A DNA stretch of 64,000 bases from Pedobacter caeni (GTDB lineage Bacteria > Bacteroidota > Bacteroidia > Sphingobacteriales > Sphingobacteriaceae), in contig NZ_FQUQ01000003.1 of the NCBI RefSeq assembly GCF_900129215.1, forward strand, positions 62,001-126,000, written 5' to 3'. Shown piece after piece: positions 52,112 to 61,636 of the stretch; position 1 is the first letter of the stretch; each line of letters begins with the position of its first letter. The notes below the pieces were generated by a model. The model made no database searches. It was not told the DNA's origin and was given only the letters and a program-made list of their open reading frames with translations. Both the position numbers and the translations under genes were made by a program.

Positions 52112-53635
52112 ATGAAGAAGAACCTGTTGTCCGCTTTTTTTATTGCCATGGCCTGTGCTGCCGGGGCCCAGTCTGTTAAGAAGACAAAAGTCAAGGCGCC
52201 GAATGTCATTTACATTATTGCGGACGACCTGGGCTACGGAGACCTGAGCTGTTATGGTGCCACGAAAATTCAAACCCCAAACCTGGACCGTCTGGCTGCC
52301 AATGGGATTCGTTTTACAGACGGGCATGCCACTTCAGCTACCTGTACACCTTCGCGTTATGCATTGATGACCGGCGAATATCCGTGGCGCAGAAAAGGAA
52401 CCGGTATTTTGCCTGGTGATGCAGCACTCATCATTCCTACAGATAAAACTACTTTACCAAACTTGTTTCAAAAAGCAGGATACCAGACGGGAATCGTAGG
52501 AAAATGGCACCTGGGTATTGGAGAAACGGTAACGAAAGACTGGAATGGAGAACTGAAACCCGGACCAAATGAGGTTGGCTTTAATTATTCTTTTATTTTT
52601 CCGGCAACAGCAGACCGCGTACCTACAGTTTTCCTGGAAAACCATAAAGTAGTTGCCCTGGAAGCCAATGATCCGATTGCTGTTGATTACGCAAAAAAAG
52701 TGGGTGACGATCCAACAGGAAAGGACCACCCTGAATTGTTGAAAATGCAGTCTTCGCCGGGCCAAGGCCACAACCAGACGATTGTAAATGGCATTGGCCG
52801 GATCGGTTATATGAGCGGAGGCAAAATGGCACGATGGGTGGATGAAGAGGTTTCTACCACTTTTCTGAGTACTGCCCAAAGCTTTATCGAAAAAAATCAT
52901 AAACAACCCTTCTTCCTTTATTTCGCCTTAACGGAACCTCATGTACCCCGTATGCCGGCAACAAGATTTAAGGGTAAAAGTGGCTTAGGTTTACGGGGAG
53001 ATGCGATCTTACAGCTCGACTGGACGGTAGGAGAGATCATGAAGCAACTGAAATTGCTGGGGATTGATAAAAATACAATGGTCATCTTCACGAGTGATAA
53101 CGGTCCGGTACTGGACGATGGTTATCAGGACGAAGCCGTAACCAAACAAAATGGGCATCAGCCTGCAGGTGTACTGCGTGGTGGCAAATACAGTGCGCTG
53201 GAAGGTGGTACAAGAGTGCCTTTTATTGTCAGCTGGCCGGGACAGATCAAGGCTCAGGTATCGCCGGCTTTAGTAAGCCAGATGGACTTAATTGCCTCGT
53301 TTTCTGATTTGATCGGCATGCCTGTTCCTAAAGGAGATGCGCCGGACAGCGAAAACCTGATCCAGGCCTTATTGGGTAAATCTATAAAAGGAAGGACTTC
53401 TTTTGTAGAACAGGGAGGGCCACTTTCTGTGATCAAAGAAGGCTGGAAATACATTAGTCCCAGCGGCGGAGCACCTTTTATGAAAGATGTGGGGATTGAA
53501 TCGGGAAACCTGCCTAGTCCTCAGTTGTATCATCTGACAGAAGATCTTGGCGAAAAGAATAACCTTGCGGAAAAACATCCGGAGAAAGTAAAAGAGCTTT
53601 CTGATTTGCTGGAACAAATCAAGCAGAAGAAATAA
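52112..53635 (+). CDS. Exported sulfatase (arylsulfatase type, family S1)
   Basis: ATG 52112 gives MKKNLLSAFFIAMACAAGAQ, a signal peptide; a frame 29 codons longer is rejected because a -7-like TATCTTTA (52083-52090) lies within it. The formylglycine motif is CTPSR with Cys78 and Arg82, and the metal site starts at IADDLGYGDLSCYG. Later blocks are GKWHLGIG, YFALTEPHVP and TSDNGP. The length of 507 residues is normal for arylsulfatase A-like enzymes. It needs a formylglycine-generating enzyme not present in the window. Substrate unknown; sulfated polysaccharide or aryl esters are candidates. Confidence 0.93.
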   Translation: MKKNLLSAFFIAMACAAGAQSVKKTKVKAPNVIYIIADDLGYGDLSCYGATKIQTPNLDRLAANGIRFTDGHATSATCTPSRYALMTGEYPWRRKGTGILPGDAALIIPTDKTTLPNLFQKAGYQTGIVGKWHLGIGETVTKDWNGELKPGPNEVGFNYSFIFPATADRVPTVFLENHKVVALEANDPIAVDYAKKVGDDPTGKDHPELLKMQSSPGQGHNQTIVNGIGRIGYMSGGKMARWVDEEVSTTFLSTAQSFIEKNHKQPFFLYFALTEPHVPRMPATRFKGKSGLGLRGDAILQLDWTVGEIMKQLKLLGIDKNTMVIFTSDNGPVLDDGYQDEAVTKQNGHQPAGVLRGGKYSALEGGTRVPFIVSWPGQIKAQVSPALVSQMDLIASFSDLIGMPVPKGDAPDSENLIQALLGKSIKGRTSFVEQGGPLSVIKEGWKYISPSGGAPFMKDVGIESGNLPSPQLYHLTEDLGEKNNLAEKHPEKVKELSDLLEQIKQKK

Positions 53636-53651
53636 AACATCTGATCTCCAA

Positions 53652-53704
53652 TTCTGCTAATTCCGGATGCTGTTATCAAAACAGAAAATCAGGAATTAGC
53701 AGAA
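53652..53704. terminator. Hairpin beyond the sulfatase gene
   Basis: TTCTGCTAATTCC (53652-53664) and GGAATTAGCAGAA (53692-53704) are 13-bp perfect arms; the loop contains a further CTGTT/AACAG stem. No strong U-tract follows, so it may be a terminator without tail or an mRNA-stabilising end. Confidence 0.6.
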
Positions 53705-53829
53705 AATAAAGTCCTTTTCCGACATTCCGGTTTGGTGACATTTGTTGTGTTAATCTGTAATATTACGTATTTCCTTTTACGATTGTTTTTTAATTATGAT
53801 TAGGGTTTATTAATTGTCAGCATTCTTAG

Positions 53830-53837
53830 TATCTTTG
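53830..53837 (+). promoter_or_regulatory. -7 promoter element of the PIF1-like helicase gene
   Basis: TATCTTTG matches TAnnTTTG exactly and lies 44 bp before the ATG at 53882. Confidence 0.5.
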
Positions 53838-53881
53838 TAAACACCAATTTGAGATGGTTATTTTTAATTGATGCCTACAAT

Positions 53882-56161
53882 ATGTCTGAACAAAACCCTG
53901 CTGAGCTTGCCGCTAAATTCGTAAATTATACTTCTAAACACATCTTTCTGACGGGAAAGGCCGGTACAGGGAAGACCACATTCTTACGGAATTTAATTGA
54001 ACTGACACATAAAAAGGCGGTTATTGCAGCGCCTACAGGCATTGCAGCCATAAATGCTGCGGGAGTAACCATCCATTCCCTGTTCCAGCTTCCTTTCGGT
54101 ACTTACCTGCCTAAAGCTCCGGCTGCGGAAGGAGATCATTATAACCAGCAATACAATACCCCAAAATCTATTGTCCGCCATTTGAACATGACGGCGACGA
54201 AAAGAAAGGTGCTGACGGATATGGAATTGCTGATCATTGATGAGGTCAGTATGCTCCGTGCGGATCTGCTGGATGCCATTGATATGGTCTTACGCTATAT
54301 CCGAAGAAACAATACAGCCAGCTTTGGTGGAGTACAGGTCTTGTTTATCGGCGATTTGCATCAGTTACCCCCGGTAGTGAAATCTACCGAATGGAACTTG
54401 TTAGGGCAATTTTATAACAGTGCCTATTTCTTTGATGCCCTGGCGCTTCAGAACAATCCGCCCATTTATATCGAACTGGAAAAGATCTACAGACAGGCAG
54501 ATGAAGTATTCATCAACCTACTGAATAACCTGAGAAATAATGAGGTGACCCCGCAGGATGTGGCACTGCTGGATAAATATTATAAGGCCGATTTTAAGCC
54601 TTCTATTGATGATAAATACATCACCCTCACCACACATAACAATAAAGCAGATTCGTTAAATAAGCAAAGTCTGGAAGAGCTGAAAGCCCCTTCTTTTTTA
54701 TATGTGGCTAAAATTGAAGATGATTTTAGTGAATATGCCTACCCTGCAGAGCACATTCTGGAACTTAAAGTGGGGGCACAGGTCATGTTCATTAAAAATG
54801 ACCCTACCGGTGAGCAGCGTTTCTTTAATGGAAAGATTGCGGTGGTCACTTCGCTGAGAACAGATACAATTGAGGTAGAGACGGAAGGTACAAGAGAAAA
54901 GATTGTACTTGAAAAGTATACCTGGAAGAACATCAAGTATACTACAGATAAAGTGACCGGTGAAATTGAAGAGGAATTGGTAGGAACCTTTACCCAATAT
55001 CCTTTAAAGCTGGCCTGGGCCATTACGGTTCATAAAAGTCAGGGCCTCACCTTTGACCGTGCAATTATTGATATTGGAAATGCTTTTGCACCGGGACAGA
55101 TCTATGTGGCACTTTCCCGTTTGCGCTCCCTGGATGGACTGATCTTAACTTCCCAGATCTCAGGATCGGGTATCCGTCAGGACCAGAATGTTTCTTTCTT
55201 CTCTAAAACTAAAGAAAACCAGCAGAATCTGGCTACACAAATCAGAACAGAAAGTGATGTTTTTCTGAGGTCTTACCTGTTGCAGTGTTTTGACCTCGCT
55301 CCACTGGATAATTATGTATACGAACATGTGCATTCCTATACCAAAGACATCAATAAATCGGCAAAACAAAAACATGTAAAATGGGCCGGGCAGTTGCTGA
55401 AGGACCTGACCGAGGTGAAAGTAAACGCAAGTAAGTTTTTAACTCAGATACAACGGATGTATGAGGTAAAAACGGAAGCAGGAATGGCTGCATTGCTGGA
55501 ACGCACCATTGCCGCAGAGAACTATTTTAATCCTTTGCTGGTGGGATTTTCCAAACGCATCTTTGAACGTATGGAACTGGTGAAACTGGATAAACAAGTG
55601 ACTGCTTATCTCACGGAATTGCTGGAAATGGAAGCCTTGTTTTACGATCAGTTTAAGAAAATACGTAAAGCTACAGCCTTGCTGAATGCTACGATTAATG
55701 GAAGTGAGTTTACTAAAAAAGATGTGAATGCTTTGTTGAGTCAGGCAGAACGGGCAGCAGTAATGGAAAAAGTTTTTGCAGTTCCCGGTAAGCTGGACTT
55801 TACGGCCAAAAAGACAAAATCCAGTAAGGCTAAAACGGCAGCAGTTAAGGAGAAAGCACCTAAAGTGGATACCAAAGAGGTTTCACTGGAGCTGCATAAA
55901 GAAGGGAAAACAATTGCTGAAATCGCAAGAGACCGGAAAATGGTGATTGGTACGATTGAAGGTCACCTGGCACATTACGTGGCCAAACAGGAGATTGCGG
56001 CCAAAGACATTATCGGTTCAAAAAAGCTGGATAAGATTCTGAAGACCATCAGGGAACTGAAAACGATGCAGATGAACCCGATCCGGGAACATCTGGGCAG
56101 AGACTATAGTTTTGGAGAGATCAAAATCGGATTGGCTGCATATCTGGCAGAAGGAGATTAA
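53882..56161 (+). CDS. PIF1-like superfamily 1 DNA helicase with C-terminal HTH domain
   Basis: 759 residues from ATG 53882 (MSEQNPAELAAKF); an upstream TTG (53849) is less likely. Walker A is GKAGTGKTT (25-33), followed by APTGIAAINAAGVTIHSLF, Walker B LLIIDEVSML, GDLHQLPPV and the C-terminal motifs WAITVHKSQGLTFD and VALSRLRSLDGLIL. These are the PIF1/RecD2-like signatures. The last 100 residues form a Lys-rich linker and a helix-turn-helix (SLELHKEGKTIAEIARDRKMVIGTIEGHLAHY) like the HTH_40 domain. It ends back to back with dapF. Confidence 0.9.
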   Translation: MSEQNPAELAAKFVNYTSKHIFLTGKAGTGKTTFLRNLIELTHKKAVIAAPTGIAAINAAGVTIHSLFQLPFGTYLPKAPAAEGDHYNQQYNTPKSIVRHLNMTATKRKVLTDMELLIIDEVSMLRADLLDAIDMVLRYIRRNNTASFGGVQVLFIGDLHQLPPVVKSTEWNLLGQFYNSAYFFDALALQNNPPIYIELEKIYRQADEVFINLLNNLRNNEVTPQDVALLDKYYKADFKPSIDDKYITLTTHNNKADSLNKQSLEELKAPSFLYVAKIEDDFSEYAYPAEHILELKVGAQVMFIKNDPTGEQRFFNGKIAVVTSLRTDTIEVETEGTREKIVLEKYTWKNIKYTTDKVTGEIEEELVGTFTQYPLKLAWAITVHKSQGLTFDRAIIDIGNAFAPGQIYVALSRLRSLDGLILTSQISGSGIRQDQNVSFFSKTKENQQNLATQIRTESDVFLRSYLLQCFDLAPLDNYVYEHVHSYTKDINKSAKQKHVKWAGQLLKDLTEVKVNASKFLTQIQRMYEVKTEAGMAALLERTIAAENYFNPLLVGFSKRIFERMELVKLDKQVTAYLTELLEMEALFYDQFKKIRKATALLNATINGSEFTKKDVNALLSQAERAAVMEKVFAVPGKLDFTAKKTKSSKAKTAAVKEKAPKVDTKEVSLELHKEGKTIAEIARDRKMVIGTIEGHLAHYVAKQEIAAKDIIGSKKLDKILKTIRELKTMQMNPIREHLGRDYSFGEIKIGLAAYLAEGD

Positions 56162-56947
56162 TCAGACCTCAGTATCCCCCTGAAAAACCTGTGCTGCAGG
56201 ACCACATAGAAATACATTTCTAAACTGAGTACCATCATAGTCAAATTCAATCCGCAGATCTCCGCCTAATACTTTAACAGGCGTTTTGATATGTCCTTGC
56301 TGATGTTTATGCTGGGCCATTGATAAGGCTACAGCCGTTACCCCGGTACCACAGGCATAGGTCTCATCTTCTACGCCGCGTTCAAAAGTGCGGACAAAAA
56401 GATGGTCTCCCTGATCTTCCACAAAATTTACGTTGATCCCTTCGGCTTTATAGGTCGAATTGTTGCGGATCGCTTTGCCTTCTTTATATACGTCCAAGGC
56501 TTCTAATCTGCTTACCTGTTGCACATAATGTGGCGACCCGGTATTTAATACATACGCGGTTCCATCATTCCCAATATGATCAATATCAATCATTTGCAGA
56601 TCAACCCAGTCGCCTTTTTCTGAAATTTTGGCATAATGTGGTCCATCAACTGCCAAAAAATTAGTTTCCGTGTCAATTATTCCTAAATGTTTGGCAAAGG
56701 CAACGATACACCTGCCTCCGTTTCCGCACATACTCCCCAGGTTGCCATCGGCATTGAAATAAAGCATCTCAAAGTCGTAATCTTCATGATTCTGAAGGAG
56801 CATCAATCCATCTGCACCAATCCCAAAACGTCTGTTACAGAGTTGCAGAACCGTATTATTACCTGTATATTTAAAGGATTGATCACGATTGTCTATTAAG
56901 ATAAAATCGTTGCCTGCGCCCTGGTATTTGAAAAAGTGGATCTTCAT
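56162..56947 (-). CDS. dapF: Diaminopimelate epimerase
   Basis: Converts LL- to meso-diaminopimelate for lysine and peptidoglycan synthesis, without cofactor. ATG 56947 (MKIHFFKYQGAGNDFILID) gives 261 residues, the usual length; a frame nine codons longer is rejected. The two catalytic cysteines are C74 in MCGNGGRC and C199 in ACGTGVTAV. It ends directly at the last base of the convergent helicase gene, with no terminator between. Confidence 0.96.
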   Translation of the reverse strand: MKIHFFKYQGAGNDFILIDNRDQSFKYTGNNTVLQLCNRRFGIGADGLMLLQNHEDYDFEMLYFNADGNLGSMCGNGGRCIVAFAKHLGIIDTETNFLAVDGPHYAKISEKGDWVDLQMIDIDHIGNDGTAYVLNTGSPHYVQQVSRLEALDVYKEGKAIRNNSTYKAEGINVNFVEDQGDHLFVRTFERGVEDETYACGTGVTAVALSMAQHKHQQGHIKTPVKVLGGDLRIEFDYDGTQFRNVFLCGPAAQVFQGDTEV

Positions 56948-57027
56948 GAGATGTTGGTGCTTGTCATTTAACATTTTTTAACAGTATTCACGGCCTGTTA
57001 CTTATGCAAATATCGTTTATATGGTAT

Positions 57028-57035
57028 TAAATTTG
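57028..57035 (+). promoter_or_regulatory. Probable -7 promoter element of the HtrA gene
   Basis: TAAATTTG matches TAnnTTTG exactly but lies 130 bp before the start codon, so the 5' UTR would be long; an unrecognised nearer promoter is possible. Confidence 0.35.
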
Positions 57036-57165
57036 AGTAATTGAAACAAAAGAATTAGTTCTTAACGAGTAAAACGAATAAATCACAATCCATGCCAGCT
57101 TTGCTTTAGGAATTTAAGCTCCATCGGATTGCTTTTGAAACAATTAAAAAAAACAAAAAATACAA

Positions 57166-58707
57166 ATGAAAAGAATCGGATTGATAGTGTTAGCCGCATT
57201 TATAGGTGGTGCGGCTGCGATTGGCGCTTACAAACTGTTAGAGCGCAACAATGATGGGATGACATTAGCGGAGAAACAAAATGTGCTTTTTGCTAACAAT
57301 CCCGTAAAAATATCCTCTACAGGAGCTGTAGATTTTGTCCAGGCTGCCTCAGTAGTATCACCGGCAGTGGTGCACATTAAAACTTCTTATGGCAGTAGCT
57401 CCGGCAGCGAAAGAGCTGGAGGTGGCTCACCAATGGACATGTTCGAAGAGTTTTTTGGTGGCGGCGGTGGCCGTGGCAGATCACGTGCGCCGAGAGCAGC
57501 CTCAGGGTCTGGTGTAATACTTACGCCTGATGGTTATATCGTAACGAATAACCACGTGGTGGATAATGCTGATAAGATCGAGGTGATCTTGTCTGACCGT
57601 CGTAAGGTGATGGCTAAAGTAATTGGAAAAGACCCAAACACAGATCTTGCCCTGATCAAGGTAGAAGAAACCAATCTTCCGATTGTGAAAATGGGAAACT
57701 CAGACAATGTACAGATCGGGGAATGGGTATTGGCAGTGGGCTTCCCGCTTGACCTTCAGACTACGGTAACCGCAGGAATTGTGAGTGCGAAAGCAAGAAG
57801 CATCGGTATCTTAGCGAGACAACAAGGTCAGCTGACAGAAGAAGAGTATGATGAATACCGCAGAACTGGAAAAGCACCTGAGCGTACCAATAACAGTATT
57901 GAAGCTTTCATTCAGACTGATGCGGCAATTAACCCTGGAAACAGCGGTGGAGCATTGGTAAATGCAAACGGTGAGTTGATCGGAATTAATGCAGCAATCG
58001 CATCTCAGACAGGTACCAATGAAGGTTATGGTTTTGCCATTCCCGTAAACCTGGCGAAAAAGATCCTGGAAGATTTCCGAAAATATGGAGCGGTGAAACG
58101 TGGCTATATTGGTGTAAATTTCAGACCTCTTGATGCGGATTATGCAGAAGAATTGAAAATTAAGGACATCAACGGATTGTATGTGAGTGATGTACTGCCT
58201 AATGGTGGTGGCGCTGCTGCAGGAATCCAAAAAGGAGATATCATTAAAAAAGTAGATGGCGTAACGATCTACGATTCTCCTGATTTACAGGAAAAAATCG
58301 GTCGTATGAGTCCTGGTGATAAAGTACAGCTGACGGTATTGAGAAATGGTGCTTTAAAAGACTTAAATGTAACCCTTAAAGGGGATGCAAGTGTGAATCT
58401 TGCTAAAGCAGCACCAGCTGGAAAATCAACAGGTACCACCATCAGTAAGTTAGGTGCAGCTTTTGCTCCGGCTCCTGCACAGGTGAAAGCCAAATATGGA
58501 GTGAAAAATGGAGTCGTAGTAAGCAGTGTTGAGCCAGGAAAAGTATTCGATGCAATGGACCTTCCTAAAGGGTTGTTGATCACTACTGTTAATGGTAAAA
58601 CTGTAAATAGCGCAAAAGACGTGGAAGCGGCATTGCCTACTTCAAAAAGTGGAATGACCACCATCTCCGGCGTTGGCCCGAATGGAAACTATACTTTTAC
58701 TTTCTAA
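57166..58707 (+). CDS. HtrA/DegP-family periplasmic serine protease
   Basis: 513 residues, anchored or exported by an N-terminal hydrophobic segment (3-23). The catalytic triad is His130 (YIVTNNHVVDNA), Asp160 (DPNTDLALIKV) and Ser260 (PGNSGGALV). Two PDZ domains follow (about 300-400 and 410-510). A Gly/Arg-rich loop (about 85-112, FFGGGGGRGRSRAPR) precedes the protease core, as is common in Bacteroidota homologues. The protein handles misfolded envelope proteins. It is monocistronic and ends at a strong terminator. Confidence 0.95.
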   Translation: MKRIGLIVLAAFIGGAAAIGAYKLLERNNDGMTLAEKQNVLFANNPVKISSTGAVDFVQAASVVSPAVVHIKTSYGSSSGSERAGGGSPMDMFEEFFGGGGGRGRSRAPRAASGSGVILTPDGYIVTNNHVVDNADKIEVILSDRRKVMAKVIGKDPNTDLALIKVEETNLPIVKMGNSDNVQIGEWVLAVGFPLDLQTTVTAGIVSAKARSIGILARQQGQLTEEEYDEYRRTGKAPERTNNSIEAFIQTDAAINPGNSGGALVNANGELIGINAAIASQTGTNEGYGFAIPVNLAKKILEDFRKYGAVKRGYIGVNFRPLDADYAEELKIKDINGLYVSDVLPNGGGAAAGIQKGDIIKKVDGVTIYDSPDLQEKIGRMSPGDKVQLTVLRNGALKDLNVTLKGDASVNLAKAAPAGKSTGTTISKLGAAFAPAPAQVKAKYGVKNGVVVSSVEPGKVFDAMDLPKGLLITTVNGKTVNSAKDVEAALPTSKSGMTTISGVGPNGNYTFTF

Positions 58708-58730
58708 ACGAATAATTTAATTGATCCTTT

Positions 58731-58768
58731 AAAAAGGGAGGCAGCAAAAACTGCCTCCCTTTTTGCAT
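58731..58768 (+). terminator. Rho-independent terminator of the HtrA gene
   Basis: A perfect 14-bp stem (58731-58744 with 58751-58764, core GGGAGGCAG) closes a CAAAAA loop and ends in five T. Confidence 0.93.
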
Positions 58769-58888
58769 TCAGGGTGGTCTGGATTTGAATTCTCACTTGT
58801 CATGGCTCTGTAAAATTTAGAACGTTTCTAAATAGCTTTATTGTCGTTATTTTATGACAATGATTAACAAATTAATTCTTTTATTAAA

Positions 58889-58896
58889 TACTTTTG
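58889..58896 (+). promoter_or_regulatory. -7 promoter element of sdhCAB
   Basis: TACTTTTG matches TAnnTTTG exactly and ends 26 bp before the sdhC ATG at 58923. Its position shows that the longer reading frame starting at 58854 is not the gene start. Confidence 0.6.
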
Positions 58897-58922
58897 CAGG
58901 AATAGAACTAAAATACAATCAA

Positions 58923-59603
58923 ATGGCTAGTTTCGGAAACGCTTTTTCCTCGTCTATAGGAAAAAAACTAATAATGGGTATCACCGGCCTGTTTCTTATT
59001 TCATTTCTTGCGGTTCATTGCTTTATAAATGCTTTGATCTTCGTGAATGACGGTGGTTTAACCTTCAATGTAGGGGCTCACTTTATGGCTACCAACTGGC
59101 TGATCAGGGCAATGGAAGTGGTCTTGATGGCGGGCTTACTGGCACACATTATCCAGGGTTTACGTTTGGTTTTTCAAAATCAGGCTGCACGTCCGGTAAA
59201 GTATGCGGTAAATAATGGTGCTGCAAACAGCAAATGGTACTCCAGGTCAATGGGATTATTAGGAACGATCTTATTGATTTTCTTAATCGTACACTTATCT
59301 GATTTCTGGGTAGTTTCCCGTTTTACAGGAATTCCTACCGTTGATTCAGCAGGACACGAAAATCTTTTTGCAGTGATGGTGGCAAGATTTCAAACCCTTT
59401 GGGTAGTGATTTTATATGTTTTGGCAATGGTTTCTCTGGCTTACCACTTATTACATGGTTTTGCTTCTGCATTCCAGACGCTGGGATGGAATCACAAAAA
59501 ATATACTCCACTCATCAAAGCATTTGGTATCTGGTATTCAATTATCATCGCAATACTATTTGCAGCTATGCCTGTAGCAATTTATGCAGGTCTTATTAAA
59601 TAA
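58923..59603 (+). CDS. sdhC: Succinate dehydrogenase cytochrome b subunit
   Basis: The membrane anchor that carries heme b and passes electrons to menaquinone. 226 residues with five transmembrane segments and the conserved start MASFGNAFSSSIGKKLIMGITG. Candidate heme-ligand histidines occur at AVHCF, LAHIIQG, IVHLSDF and YHLLHGF, one per helix. This is the single-polypeptide type (as in Wolinella/Bacillus complexes), so no sdhD is expected. It is followed by sdhA after 27 bp. Confidence 0.94.
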   Translation: MASFGNAFSSSIGKKLIMGITGLFLISFLAVHCFINALIFVNDGGLTFNVGAHFMATNWLIRAMEVVLMAGLLAHIIQGLRLVFQNQAARPVKYAVNNGAANSKWYSRSMGLLGTILLIFLIVHLSDFWVVSRFTGIPTVDSAGHENLFAVMVARFQTLWVVILYVLAMVSLAYHLLHGFASAFQTLGWNHKKYTPLIKAFGIWYSIIIAILFAAMPVAIYAGLIK

Positions 59604-59630
59604 TTTTTGAACGTATAAAGCTTAAATAAA

Positions 59631-61610
59631 ATGGCTGAATTAAATGCAAATATACCGGAAGGCGAATTAACGGATAAATGGACCAAATTGAGGTCTTCTA
59701 TGCCATTAGTTAACCCGGCAAATAAAAGAAGCATCGAAATTATTGTAGTGGGTTCGGGATTGGCAGGTGCTTCGGCAGCAGCAACCCTGGCAGAGATGGG
59801 CTATAAAGTTAAATGTTTTTGCTTTCAGGATTCCCCGAGAAGAGCGCACTCTATCGCAGCTCAGGGTGGGATTAATGCAGCGAAAAACTATCAGAATGAT
59901 GGGGACAGTACTTACCGTCTATTCTATGATACCATAAAAGGTGGTGATTACCGTGCACGTGAAGCTAACGTTCACCGTTTAGCAGAAGTAAGTGCAAATA
60001 TTATAGATCAGTGTGTGGCACAAGGTGTGCCTCTGGCAAGGGAATATGGTGGTCTGTTAGACAACCGTTCTTTTGGTGGTACACAGGTTCAAAGAACTTT
60101 TTATGCTGCCGGTCAAACGGGTCAGCAATTGCTTTTAGGCGCATACAGCGCTTTGGAGCGTCAGGTAGGAATGGGTAAGGTAGAAATGTTTACCCGCCAT
60201 GAAATGCTTGAAGTAGTCGTAGTAGATGGCAAAGCCCGCGGAATTATTGCCCGTAATCTGCTTACAGGTGAATTGGAGCGTCATTCAGGACATGCGGTAT
60301 TGTTGTGTAGTGGCGGTTACGGTAACGTATTCTACCTTTCTACAAATGCAATGGGCAGTAACGTAACTGCAGCATGGAAAGCACATAAAAAAGGCGCTTT
60401 CTTTGGTAATCCTTGCTATACGCAGATTCACCCTACCTGTATCCCTGTTTCAGGTGATCACCAGAGTAAATTAACCCTGATGTCTGAGTCATTACGTAAT
60501 GACGGCAGAATCTGGGTACCTAAAAAGAAGGATGATCCACGTAAAGCTTCGGAGATTCCTGAAGATGAAAGAGATTATTATTTAGAGCGCAGGTATCCTG
60601 CTTTCGGTAACCTTGTACCACGTGATGTGGCTTCCAGAGCTGCTAAGGAACGTTGTGATGCAGGTTATGGTGTAGGTAAATCTAAACTAGCTGTTTATCT
60701 TGATTTTAAAGCCAATACTGAGCGTTATGGCCGTATTGAAGCCAACGTACAGAATATCCATAACCCTGATAAAGAAACCTGCATGCGCCTTGGCCGTGAG
60801 GTAATTAAGGAAAAATATGGTAACCTTTTTGATATGTATGCGCAGATCACAGGAGAAGATCCTTATGAATTGCCAATGCGTATTTATCCTGCGGTTCACT
60901 ATACTATGGGTGGCCTATGGGTAGATTATAACTTAATGACAACCGTTCCGGGATTATATGCTCTGGGAGAAGCTAACTTCTCTGATCACGGTGCGAACCG
61001 TTTAGGGGCTTCTGCTTTAATGCAGGGATTAGCGGATGGTTACTTTGTAATTCCTTATACTATTGGTGCTTACTTATCTAAAGAACTGGCCACAAAACCA
61101 ATTCCTCAGGATCACCCGGCGTTTGTAGAAGCAGAGGCTAGTGCAAGAGGAATTATCGATAAATTCTTTGCAATTAAAGGAACCAAAACCGTTGATTATT
61201 TCCATAAGAAATTAGGAAAGATCATGTGGGAAAAATGTGGAATGGCACGTAACGCCAAAGGCTTAACAGAAGCGATTGCGGAAATTCAGCAATTGCGTAA
61301 AGATTTCTGGAGCGATGTTCGTGTACCGGGAGAAGCCAATGAGTTCAATCCTGAGCTGGAAAAAGCAGGCCGTGTAGCCGACTTTATTGAGCTGGGAGAA
61401 TTGATGTGTATCGATGCCTTGAACAGAAACGAATCTTGTGGTGGTCACTTCAGGGAAGAATATCAGACGGAAGAAGGTGAAGCCATGCGTGATGATGAAA
61501 ACTATGCTTACGTTGCAGCATGGGAGTTCAAAGAAGGTGTTAAATTTGAGCTGCATAAAGAAGAGCTGAAATTTGAAAACATCAAGGTTGCACAAAGAAG
61601 TTATAAATAA
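59631..61610 (+). CDS. sdhA: Succinate dehydrogenase/fumarate reductase flavoprotein subunit
   Basis: 659 residues. The FAD loop is VVGSGLAGASAAATLAEMG (near residue 35), the covalent flavin histidine lies in RRAHSIAAQGGINAA, and the active-site region is in YPAVHYTMGGLWVDYN plus GEANFSDHGANRLGASALMQGLADG. The long form and the neighbours match menaquinone-linked complexes of the Wolinella FrdA type. It forms an operon with sdhC (27-bp gap) and sdhB (26-bp gap). The direction used in the cell cannot be read from the sequence. Confidence 0.96.
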   Translation: MAELNANIPEGELTDKWTKLRSSMPLVNPANKRSIEIIVVGSGLAGASAAATLAEMGYKVKCFCFQDSPRRAHSIAAQGGINAAKNYQNDGDSTYRLFYDTIKGGDYRAREANVHRLAEVSANIIDQCVAQGVPLAREYGGLLDNRSFGGTQVQRTFYAAGQTGQQLLLGAYSALERQVGMGKVEMFTRHEMLEVVVVDGKARGIIARNLLTGELERHSGHAVLLCSGGYGNVFYLSTNAMGSNVTAAWKAHKKGAFFGNPCYTQIHPTCIPVSGDHQSKLTLMSESLRNDGRIWVPKKKDDPRKASEIPEDERDYYLERRYPAFGNLVPRDVASRAAKERCDAGYGVGKSKLAVYLDFKANTERYGRIEANVQNIHNPDKETCMRLGREVIKEKYGNLFDMYAQITGEDPYELPMRIYPAVHYTMGGLWVDYNLMTTVPGLYALGEANFSDHGANRLGASALMQGLADGYFVIPYTIGAYLSKELATKPIPQDHPAFVEAEASARGIIDKFFAIKGTKTVDYFHKKLGKIMWEKCGMARNAKGLTEAIAEIQQLRKDFWSDVRVPGEANEFNPELEKAGRVADFIELGELMCIDALNRNESCGGHFREEYQTEEGEAMRDDENYAYVAAWEFKEGVKFELHKEELKFENIKVAQRSYK

Positions 61611-61636
61611 TAGCTAAGTACTAAAATCTCAATATC

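Noticed and set aside
56968..56983. Two TTAACA sites 10 bp apart between dapF and the HtrA gene
   Set aside because: The spacing fits the repeats described elsewhere, but there are only two, they are 45-60 bp upstream of a weakly supported -7 element, and chance occurrence in AT-rich DNA is likely.
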